Assembly (NCBI GenBank): GCA_018401015.1
Contig: JAGYLP010000005.1
Coordinates: 108,141-172,140, forward strand
DNA: 64,000 bases
DNA from: Bacteroidales bacterium
GTDB taxonomy: Bacteria; Bacteroidota; Bacteroidia; Bacteroidales; M50B96
Reading direction: 5' to 3'
The position numbers were made by a program, and so were the translations under genes. Each line of letters begins with the position of its first letter. The stretch's first letter is position 1. Of this stretch, positions 25,823 to 32,465 are shown piece after piece. Below the pieces are notes generated by a model, which ran no database searches, was not told the DNA's origin, and saw only the letters and a list, made by a program, of their open reading frames with translations.

Positions 25823-26302
25823 CTACAAAGACTTATAATCGGGTAAGGTCTCCAGGAAATGGTATTGTTTCAGTTCGGCATCAACCCGACAGCAGTAATG
25901 ATCGAAGCCATTGGTCAGAAAAAAATAAGGAAGATGAAAGTGATAATTATAAGCAGCAGCTTGGTCGAAAACCGCCTGTGTAATTTTCACGCTAGGAGCC
26001 TTACATTCGACCAATAAAGCAGGTTGAGCCTGCGCATTGTACACCAGCACATCGGTGCGAAAGTTTTTTCCCTTCATTTTAGCCGGTGCCTCGGTACTTA
26101 TAACGCCGGCAGGATAGCCAAAAGACTCCACCAGGTAAGAGGCGGCATGCTGCCTAACCCATTCTTCGGAAGTGAGACGAACCATTTTCTTTCGAAAGGA
26201 ATCGAAAATGAACACAATCCCCTCTCTTTTCTCCATGCGAAAAGGATAAGAAGGGAAATTCAGTTCCGGTAAATGCGCTAACCACTCCGGTTTGTTATTC
26301 AT
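25823..26302 (-). CDS. Stand-alone HsdR N-terminal-like (PD-(D/E)xK fold) protein
   Basis: This 159-residue protein resembles the N-terminal nuclease domain of type I restriction HsdR subunits. The core reads TDVLVYNAQAQPALLVECKAP, which supplies the D...ExK residues of a PD-(D/E)xK nuclease. A downstream QAAAYNYHFHLPYFFLTNG matches the Q-x-x-x-Y helix seen in HSDR_N domains. No helicase domain, HsdS or HsdM gene is nearby, so it is not a restriction system by context. Homologues of this size occur, to my knowledge, as single genes across Bacteroidota without a known role. It converges on the aldehyde dehydrogenase gene with a 59-base gap. Confidence 0.82.
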   Translation of the reverse strand: MNNKPEWLAHLPELNFPSYPFRMEKREGIVFIFDSFRKKMVRLTSEEWVRQHAASYLVESFGYPAGVISTEAPAKMKGKNFRTDVLVYNAQAQPALLVECKAPSVKITQAVFDQAAAYNYHFHLPYFFLTNGFDHYCCRVDAELKQYHFLETLPDYKSL

Positions 26303-26484
26303 GCAGATAGATTTTGGCTGTAGGCAAAGTTATAAATCCCTTGCTTTTATACGGTTGGAAATTTTTGACACTAAAGCTTTCGCTGCTTTATACCATCCAC
26401 GATCCATGGTGCGTGACATCCACTAGACGATGCATAAAACGACTTCTTTTGAAAAAAGTAAAAGCAATACATCGCATTTAGTAT

Positions 26485-26492
26485 TAGTTTTG
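26485..26492 (+). promoter_or_regulatory. -7 element upstream of lnt
   Basis: TAGTTTTG matches TAnnTTTG and precedes the lnt ATG by 56 bases. A TTTG at 26448-26451 is too distant to be its -33 partner. Confidence 0.35.
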
Positions 26493-26548
26493 AGGAATTT
26501 TCCGGCAGCCTTCTCCTGCCAATTACAAACTTAACCGGGAGCATCGAC

Positions 26549-28165
26549 ATGTCTGTGTATTTGCGTTATTTCCTTGCCGTACTGAGTGGTTTTTTGTTGC
26601 ATCTGGGTTGGTCCGATTGGGGGTCAGGTCTGTTCCTTTTAATAGCACTGGTTCCCTTACTTTCGATTGAAGCTTTTTATTTCAGCGAATATCCAACCAC
26701 GAAAATTCTTGCCCTCTTACCCTACCCGATTGTAAGTTTTCTTCTTTGGAACAGTTTAAATACATGGTGGATTTGGAATGCAGCCCCCATTGGGGCCATT
26801 GCGGCCATTCTGTTAAACACCCTCATGATGACCACCGTTTTCCTTCTTTTTCATCTTTCGCGAAAAAAGATTGGTACGGCAGCTGGTTATTTAGCTCTTT
26901 TGTTTTATTGGATTGGCATGGAATACTTCCATTTGAACTGGGAGCTCAGTTGGCCCTGGCTAAATTTGGGCAACGGATTAGCTAAAAACATCCCTCTGGT
27001 ACAATGGTATGAATACACCGGAATTTTGGGAGGCAGCTTATGGATTCTTACGAGTAATGTTTTACTTGTAACCCTTTTAAACCGATACCTTCAAGTTCGA
27101 AACACCCATGCTATTTTAGTGAAAGGAATTTTGTGGGTACTTTTATTAGTCATCCCATCGTGGTTATCCTGGCATCGGTACAAGCACTACGAAGAAAAGG
27201 AATCGACCTATCAGTTTGCTGTTATTCAGCCGAATATCGACCCTTACCTGGACAAGTTCGATGGGATGTCTGCTCGTGAGCAAGTGGATCGGATGCTCGA
27301 ACTGGCTGAGGCGGTAGCGACCGATGAAATTGATTTCTTCATTGCTCCTGAAACGGCTATTCCCTATTCGGTGAACCTGAGCAAACTTCAGGGAGATGCC
27401 TCGGTAAAAGAATTGATTGGGTTTCTCGACAACTACACGCAAGCTGCATGGGTAATTGGAGCAAGCACCCGAAAATGGTACGAAGCCGGCGAGCCCCACT
27501 CACCTACCGTGCGCAAACATCCTTCGGCCGAACGATATTACGACAATTACAATTCAGCGCTCTTTTTGGAGTCGGATGGGAAGGCCGATGTGTATCATAA
27601 ATCAAAGCTAGTGGTGGGAGTCGAAACGATGCCCTTTCCTAAAACCATGAAATTTCTGGAGGACTTAATTGTCGATTTGGGTGGAACGACCGGTAGCTTG
27701 GGGAAGCAAGCTTACCCCTCGGTATTCAAGCGGGCAAACGATAGTATTCGAATAGCACCGGTTATCTGTTACGAATCGATTTATGGTGAATACATGAGCG
27801 GTTACATGAGGCAGGGAGCTCACTTCATTGCCATTATAACGAACGATGGTTGGTGGGACAATACTCCAGGTTATAAGCAGCACCTTCGGATGGCACAACT
27901 GCGCGCGATTGAGAGTCGCAGGAGCATTGCCCGGAGTGCTAACACGGGTGTTTCTTGCTTTATTAATCAACGTGGCGACCTGAGTGAAGAAACCCCATTC
28001 TGGGAACCTGCTGCCATACAAGCCGGCTTAAATGCGAATAATGTACTTACGGTTTATGTTCGCTATGGCGATTTTCTGGGAAGGATTCTGGGATTCTTTG
28101 CTATTCTGATTTTGCTCTACACGATTAGCCTCAGCATTTCCAAAAAGGAACTGAAAAAAAGATAA
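26549..28165 (+). CDS. lnt: Apolipoprotein N-acyltransferase
   Basis: Lnt adds the third acyl chain to the N-terminal cysteine of lipoproteins in the inner membrane. The 538-residue product has about six N-terminal transmembrane segments, a periplasmic nitrilase-like domain from about residue 225 to 505, and a final transmembrane helix. The catalytic residues can be read as Glu268 in APETAIPYS, a lysine in YHKSKL (351 or 353) and Cys407 in VICYESIYGE. The family-typical NDGWW and RSANTG motifs follow. This fits the many lipoproteins encoded in the window. Confidence 0.95.
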   Translation: MSVYLRYFLAVLSGFLLHLGWSDWGSGLFLLIALVPLLSIEAFYFSEYPTTKILALLPYPIVSFLLWNSLNTWWIWNAAPIGAIAAILLNTLMMTTVFLLFHLSRKKIGTAAGYLALLFYWIGMEYFHLNWELSWPWLNLGNGLAKNIPLVQWYEYTGILGGSLWILTSNVLLVTLLNRYLQVRNTHAILVKGILWVLLLVIPSWLSWHRYKHYEEKESTYQFAVIQPNIDPYLDKFDGMSAREQVDRMLELAEAVATDEIDFFIAPETAIPYSVNLSKLQGDASVKELIGFLDNYTQAAWVIGASTRKWYEAGEPHSPTVRKHPSAERYYDNYNSALFLESDGKADVYHKSKLVVGVETMPFPKTMKFLEDLIVDLGGTTGSLGKQAYPSVFKRANDSIRIAPVICYESIYGEYMSGYMRQGAHFIAIITNDGWWDNTPGYKQHLRMAQLRAIESRRSIARSANTGVSCFINQRGDLSEETPFWEPAAIQAGLNANNVLTVYVRYGDFLGRILGFFAILILLYTISLSISKKELKKR

Positions 28166-28210
28166 TGCAGGGGGGCAATTAGCAACTTAAATCAGGGTAA
28201 CTGATGCGGA

Positions 28211-28924
28211 TTAGTTGGCCATATTGGTATAAACTTCCTGCACATCGTCGTCGTCCTCAATTTTATCGAGTAGCTTGCCGATATCGGCAATCTGTTCCTC
28301 GGTGAACTCAACCGGATTGGTTGGGAATCGCTGCAGATGAGCTTTTTGTGGTTCTAGACCCATGTCCTCCAACGCTTTCCCCAGAGACCCGAAATTCGTA
28401 TAATCGGCATAGAGATAAGCTATTCCTTCGTGTTCTTCGATTTCCTCCAACCCAAAATCGATGAGTTCCAGTTCAAGGCTTTCCAGGTCGATGGAATCGT
28501 TTACCGGTAATTCAAAGACCGCTTTGCGGTTAAACATGAATTCCAGCGAGCCGGTTGGGACAAGTCCGCCCCCTACTTTATTGAAATACGATTTGATATT
28601 GGCGACTGTTCGAGTAGTGTTGTCGGTTGCACATTCGACAAATACCAAGACACCATGGGGTCCTTTCCCTTCGTAATTCACCTCGACATAGGAATCGGCA
28701 TCTTTTCCGGCAGCGCGTTTGATGGCAGCATCGATGTTATCCTTGGGCATGTTTTGCGCCTTTGCATTTTGAATGGCGGTGCGCAAACGAGAGTTTAACT
28801 CCGGATCGGTTCCTCCTTCTTTTGCAGCAATAGTAATCGATTTAGCTAAACGAGGAAAGATACGAGACATCTTACCCCAACGTTTTTCTTTCGCAGCTCT
28901 GCGATATTCAAAAGCTCTTCCCAT
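28211..28924 (-). CDS. YebC/PmpR family DNA-binding / translation-associated regulator
   Basis: This 237-residue protein of the TACO1/YebC family begins [20 protein letters not shown], close to the family pattern. Characteristic stretches follow: [55 protein letters not shown] and FNRKAVFE. YebC proteins are annotated as transcription regulators, and some have been shown to act on ribosomes stalled at proline stretches. The frame is open upstream to 28996, but the start is set at the ATG that gives the family N-terminus. The gene converges on lnt with a 45-base gap. Confidence 0.93.
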   Translation of the reverse strand: MGRAFEYRRAAKEKRWGKMSRIFPRLAKSITIAAKEGGTDPELNSRLRTAIQNAKAQNMPKDNIDAAIKRAAGKDADSYVEVNYEGKGPHGVLVFVECATDNTTRTVANIKSYFNKVGGGLVPTGSLEFMFNRKAVFELPVNDSIDLESLELELIDFGLEEIEEHEGIAYLYADYTNFGSLGKALEDMGLEPQKAHLQRFPTNPVEFTEEQIADIGKLLDKIEDDDDVQEVYTNMAN

Positions 28925-28984
28925 AGGTTTTTCAATTAGGTGGGCAAATTTAAAAATAGCCAGATAAAAACAGCCAGATAAAAC

Positions 28985-29040
28985 GGAAAAATCCATGAGA
29001 ACGTTGGATATAACTGCATCCTCCGTCCATGGATTTTTCC
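28985..29040 (-). terminator. Probable terminator of the 2-oxoacid:ferredoxin oxidoreductase operon
   Basis: A 13-base-pair inverted repeat (GGAAAAATCCATG at 28985-28997 with CATGGATTTTTCC at 29028-29040) has a 30-base loop. It lies 25 bases after the stop of the last gene on the minus strand. The T-run is within the arm. The arms share the core ATCCATG/CATGGAT with the terminator at 51641-51694. Confidence 0.55.
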
Positions 29041-29065
29041 ATTCCTATTTAAACCATTCTCTTGA

Positions 29066-29617
29066 TTAGGCAGGCTGATAAGCGGTAACATTTTTCATTC
29101 CTTCCTGAATTGCGTTTTCGTTCATTGGAATGAGGTTATGGTATCGAGTTGGCAGGGATTTTTTGAGGCCCAACACAACGTTTTCGAGCTTTACAATCGG
29201 TTTAATTTGGAGGTAGGCTCCCAAAACAATCATGTTGAAAATTTTGGTATTCCCCAAATCAGCAGCCTTTTTGGCTCCTTCGATTTGAAAGATTCGAATA
29301 TCGGTACGCGACGGATGACGGGTAATACCGTTGGGGTCGTACAAGAGCACTCCACCCGGCTTGACGGTTTCTTCGAACTTATCCATCGATTGTTGATTCA
29401 AAATAATAGCGGTATCGAATTGATTCAGGATGGGCGAGCTAATCCGCTCATCGCTCACGATAACCGTAACGTTGGCTGTTCCACCACGCATTTCGGGTCC
29501 ATAGGAAGGCATCCAGCTTACTTCCTGGTCTTGCATGATTCCACTGTAAGCCAAAATCTTACCCATGGAAAGCACTCCTTGGCCACCAAATCCGGCAATG
29601 ATAATTTCTTCGGTCAT
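29066..29617 (-). CDS. korC: 2-oxoacid:ferredoxin oxidoreductase, gamma subunit
   Basis: This 183-residue subunit of a CoA-acylating 2-oxoacid:ferredoxin oxidoreductase shows the gamma-domain signature IIIAGFGGQGVLSMGKIL and SYGPEMRGGTANVTVIVS. The complex decarboxylates a 2-oxoacid to an acyl-CoA and passes electrons to ferredoxin. It is the last of four genes in the order delta, alpha, beta, gamma, with a gap of 21 bases from the beta gene. The substrate (2-oxoglutarate or branched-chain 2-oxoacids) cannot be fixed from sequence alone. The symbol follows the Kor naming; Vor is equally possible. Confidence 0.92.
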   Translation of the reverse strand: MTEEIIIAGFGGQGVLSMGKILAYSGIMQDQEVSWMPSYGPEMRGGTANVTVIVSDERISSPILNQFDTAIILNQQSMDKFEETVKPGGVLLYDPNGITRHPSRTDIRIFQIEGAKKAADLGNTKIFNMIVLGAYLQIKPIVKLENVVLGLKKSLPTRYHNLIPMNENAIQEGMKNVTAYQPA

Positions 29618-29638
29618 ATTGCTAATTTTTTCAGATTA

Positions 29639-30403
29639 CTACTCAGGTACTTTAATATCGCCCAAAGGATAAAAAGGAAACATATTTTCTTCCATCCATT
29701 GGTTGGCTTGAACCGGAGTCATTTTCCATCCGGAGTTACAATTCGAAACAATCTCTACGAAAGTGGTTCCTTTCTTTTGTTTCTGAAGTTCAAAGGCCTG
29801 GCGGATGGCTTTTTTCGCTTTTCTTACGTGCTTGGGTGTGTGCACAGCCTGACGGGAGACAAAACTAGTTCCGGGTAATTGAGCAACTAATTCAGTCATT
29901 TTCAAGGGATTTCCCATCAAATTAACATCACGACCGTAAGGCGAAGTTGATGAGCGCATTCCCGGGAGAGTGGTCGGAGCCATTTGTCCTCCGGTCATCC
30001 CGTAAATACCATTATTCACGAAAATGATGGTGATATTTTCACCACGGTTACAAGCATGGATCGTTTCGGCGGTACCGATGGCAGCCAGGTCACCGTCGCC
30101 CTGATACGTAAAGACAAACTTTTCGGGATAACAGCGTTTAATACCGGTAGCAACTGCCGGAGCACGTCCGTGAGCAGCTTGTTGCATATCGATGTTCATA
30201 AATTCGTAGGCCAACACCGAACAACCAACCGGAGCAACACCGATGGTTTCGTCGCCGATTCCCATCTCTTCGAGCACCTCCATGGTGATACGATGAGCAG
30301 TTCCATGACCGCAACCCGGGCAATACGACAGCACATTGTCGGTCATTAACTTTGTTTTCTGATAAACCAGATTTTCCGGTTTAATAATATCTTTTGCTAG
30401 CAT
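29639..30403 (-). CDS. korB: 2-oxoacid:ferredoxin oxidoreductase, beta (TPP-binding) subunit
   Basis: This 254-residue subunit binds thiamine diphosphate. The sequence has SYCPGCGHGTAHR near the N-terminus, the metal/TPP motif GDGDLAAIG followed by NNGIYGMTGGQ, and Cys residues (CPGCGH) typical of the beta subunit. It starts 3 bases after the alpha stop, indicating tight translational coupling. The small size fits the four-subunit Kor/Vor type and not the fused pyruvate:ferredoxin oxidoreductase. Confidence 0.93.
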   Translation of the reverse strand: MLAKDIIKPENLVYQKTKLMTDNVLSYCPGCGHGTAHRITMEVLEEMGIGDETIGVAPVGCSVLAYEFMNIDMQQAAHGRAPAVATGIKRCYPEKFVFTYQGDGDLAAIGTAETIHACNRGENITIIFVNNGIYGMTGGQMAPTTLPGMRSSTSPYGRDVNLMGNPLKMTELVAQLPGTSFVSRQAVHTPKHVRKAKKAIRQAFELQKQKKGTTFVEIVSNCNSGWKMTPVQANQWMEENMFPFYPLGDIKVPE

Positions 30404-30406
30404 GTT

Positions 30407-31492
30407 TTATCCTCCAATGATTTGTGTTTCCAGTGCATATAGAACTTCGTCGGGTGTAGGAATATTCCCTCCGAAGCGGCCAAAATGCTCTGCCTTGATT
30501 CGACCATTTACCGCGAGTTTCACATCTTCGATCATTTGACCGGAACTCATTTCCACCGCCAACATACCCTTTACCTGTCCGGTTAAGCGACCTATTTCAG
30601 CTTTGGGGAAAGGGAATAAGGTTATGAGACGCAATAACCCGGCTTTAATCCCTTTGTTTCGGGCTAATTGTACAGCCTTTTGACAAACCCTTGCGCTTGA
30701 ACCATAAGCTACAAAAACGTATTCGGCATCGTCGCACTGGAATTCTTCAAATCGAACTTCGTTCGCTTCAATCTCGGCATATTTCTTCTGTAAATGAATA
30801 TTATGCGCTTCCATTTCGTCGGCTTTTAAGGCCAGCGAGGTAATTACCCGGCGCTCGGTTCCATCTTTCTTCCCGGTGGTAGCCCAAGCATAGCGTTGCT
30901 TGATTTCTTCGTCGGTTAATCGTGGACGTTGTTCAATTAAGTACACTTTTTCCATCATCTGACCAATAACTCCATCGGAGAGGATCAGGACCGGGTTCCG
31001 GTATTTGAATGCCAGGTCGAAAGCATCGACCACATAATCGGCCATTTCCTGCACACTCGAAGGAGCAAGCACAATGAGTCGGTAGTCGCCATGACCTCCT
31101 CCTTTAACCGACTGAAAATAATCGGCTTGCGAAGGCTGAATAGTACCCAAACCTGGGCCTCCACGTACAACATTTAGTATGACGCAAGGCAGTTCGGCTC
31201 CGGCTATGTAGGAGATTCCTTCTTGTTTGAGACTAATACCCGGACTGGAGGAAGATGTCCAAACTCGTTTACCGGCACCGGCAGCACCATATACCATGTT
31301 GATGGCAGCCACTTCGGATTCGGCTTGTAAAACGACCTTACCGGTACGCTCATGGGGCTTCTCGGCCATCAAATATTCAATTACTTCCGATTGCGGTGTA
31401 ATGGGGTATCCGAAATAAGCATCGGCTCCCGCACGTATTGCAGCTTCTGCAATCGCTTCATTACCCTTCATCAATTTTAATTCTCTTGCCAT
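30407..31492 (-). CDS. korA: 2-oxoacid:ferredoxin oxidoreductase, alpha subunit
   Basis: This 361-residue alpha subunit is recognisable by MKGNEAIAEAAIRAGADAYF followed by GYPITPQSEVIEYL, the TSSSSPGISLKQEG stretch and a C-terminal transketolase-like domain (LRLITLFPFPKAEI). Homologues in Bacteroidales are often labelled VorB (branched-chain 2-oxoacid oxidising). The frame extends upstream to 31573, but the ATG giving MARELKLMKGNEA is preferred, as it lies just after the ferredoxin gene. The complex is oxygen-sensitive in known members and serves anaerobic or reductive metabolism. Confidence 0.92.
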   Translation of the reverse strand: MARELKLMKGNEAIAEAAIRAGADAYFGYPITPQSEVIEYLMAEKPHERTGKVVLQAESEVAAINMVYGAAGAGKRVWTSSSSPGISLKQEGISYIAGAELPCVILNVVRGGPGLGTIQPSQADYFQSVKGGGHGDYRLIVLAPSSVQEMADYVVDAFDLAFKYRNPVLILSDGVIGQMMEKVYLIEQRPRLTDEEIKQRYAWATTGKKDGTERRVITSLALKADEMEAHNIHLQKKYAEIEANEVRFEEFQCDDAEYVFVAYGSSARVCQKAVQLARNKGIKAGLLRLITLFPFPKAEIGRLTGQVKGMLAVEMSSGQMIEDVKLAVNGRIKAEHFGRFGGNIPTPDEVLYALETQIIGG

Positions 31493-31512
31493 GTTTATCG
31501 ATTGTTTATTTT

Positions 31513-31743
31513 TTAAGCTTCCACTTTTGCACGATAGACTGTAATCACTCCGTCGGGACATACAATAGCGCAATTATTACAGCCGGTACATTCCTCTATA
31601 TTAGCCGGATAAGCATAATTATAGCCTTTACTGTTTACTTCTTTTGCCATCTCGATTACCGAAGTAGGACATGCTGCCACGCATATCACGCAGCCTTTGC
31701 ATTTTTCGTAATCTATTACGATAGCTCCTTTTACCTTTGCCAT
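31513..31743 (-). CDS. korD: 2-oxoacid:ferredoxin oxidoreductase, delta (4Fe-4S ferredoxin-like) subunit
   Basis: This 76-residue small iron-sulfur protein has two CxxCxxCxxxCP motifs, CKGCVICVAACP and CTGCNNCAIVCP, so it holds two 4Fe-4S clusters. It is the first gene of the four-gene operon and hands electrons from the catalytic subunits to ferredoxin. The alpha gene begins 20 bases after its stop. Confidence 0.93.
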   Translation of the reverse strand: MAKVKGAIVIDYEKCKGCVICVAACPTSVIEMAKEVNSKGYNYAYPANIEECTGCNNCAIVCPDGVITVYRAKVEA

Positions 31744-31783
31744 GTTCGTTGAATTTTATGTAAGGGTTTTACATTAACTGCAA

Positions 31784-31791
31784 CAAAGGTA
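31784..31791 (-). promoter_or_regulatory. -7 element of the korDABC operon
   Basis: On the minus strand, TACCTTTG fits TAnnTTTG and stands about 40 bases before the korD ATG. No -33 TTTG is seen at the expected distance. Confidence 0.45.
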
Positions 31792-31935
31792 AAGAATTAA
31801 AACAGGAGGTCGTTTATGTTTAAAATCAGCTTTTACCAGCCGCTTGAAATGCCGATTCAAAGCGCTTGCGGCTATTTGGAACAATTCTAAACACCATTCA
31901 TGCCCTGCAACAGTAAAAATCTGATTTTTCAATCT

Positions 31936-31943
31936 TAATTTTG
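31936..31943 (+). promoter_or_regulatory. -7 element upstream of the haem-region small ORF
   Basis: TAATTTTG fits TAnnTTTG and lies 18 bases before the ATG at 31962, so the leader would be very short. It overlaps the more upstream in-frame start at 31941. No clear -33 TTTG is present. Confidence 0.4.
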
Positions 31944-31961
31944 CCCCCAAATCATAAATTT

Positions 31962-32312
31962 ATGTTTCAAATAGGTCTTTTTGCTAGTCATACTCCCTAC
32001 CTGATTCTGGTATTGGCCTATATTTTTATTCATTCTACTCATCTTTATCAACAAAATACAGAGCCAAGTAATTCTATTACAACTGACTCAGAAGGCTTCC
32101 AATTCGATAGCATGAGCTACCCGGAAGCATCGATTGTATTAAACCTTGAATCAGACAATTCCTTGCTTGCTGAGGGTCAAACTCAGTGTGTTTCGAAACC
32201 TGCTATCTCGGTAGAATACTTGCCTCCTACCCGCCATGGGCCTTGCCTCGCAAACGCCTGCAAGTGGCTTCCATTCTCGCGTCCACCGCCAACCTACATG
32301 CTTTTAAGTTAA
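31962..32312 (+). CDS. Small membrane-anchored protein of unknown function, head of the haem-uptake run
   Basis: This 116-residue possible protein has an N-terminal hydrophobic segment (GLFASHTPYLILVLAYIFI) followed by a polar, Ser/Thr-rich region and a C-terminal part with two Cys and a Pro-rich end (PFSRPPPTYMLL). I do not recognise a family. The case for a real gene rests on a -7 promoter element just upstream, a signal-anchor-like N-terminus and same-strand position before a TonB-dependent receptor. A small inner-membrane or periplasmic accessory of metal or haem uptake is one possibility. It could also be a non-coding leader that happens to be open. Confidence 0.5.
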   Translation: MFQIGLFASHTPYLILVLAYIFIHSTHLYQQNTEPSNSITTDSEGFQFDSMSYPEASIVLNLESDNSLLAEGQTQCVSKPAISVEYLPPTRHGPCLANACKWLPFSRPPPTYMLLS

Positions 32313-32465
32313 ATACGGGTATAAAACCCCGAAGCGTTCCCAAAGGTTCCCACCCTTGTAAGAACCAAATTAACGATTACCTGCCAGGAATCTAGGCTAA
32401 GATGCTATCCCTGCATCTGGCAATGATTTCGGAAAGGTGACCAGCTAACTTAAAAACTCACCCAC
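32313..32465 (+). other. Possibly structured leader before the TonB-dependent receptor
   Basis: This 153-base gap is richer in G and C than typical spacers here and holds overlapping inverted repeats: AGATGC (32400-32405) with GCATCT (32413-32418), and TGCCAG with CTGGCA (32417-32422). The two share bases, so they are mutually exclusive pairings. It does not match the cobalamin or TPP riboswitch consensus. A regulatory role is only a suggestion. Confidence 0.25.

Noticed and set aside
25823..26302. Type I restriction-modification locus
   Set aside because: No methylase, specificity or helicase gene lies on either side; only the nuclease-like domain is present.
29138..29878. 246-residue frame antisense to korC/korB
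   Set aside because: It spans two tightly packed operon genes on the opposite strand and has no domain.
32313..32465. Cobalamin or TPP riboswitch before the TonB receptor
   Set aside because: The conserved B12-box and TPP core sequences are not present; only generic hairpins are seen.
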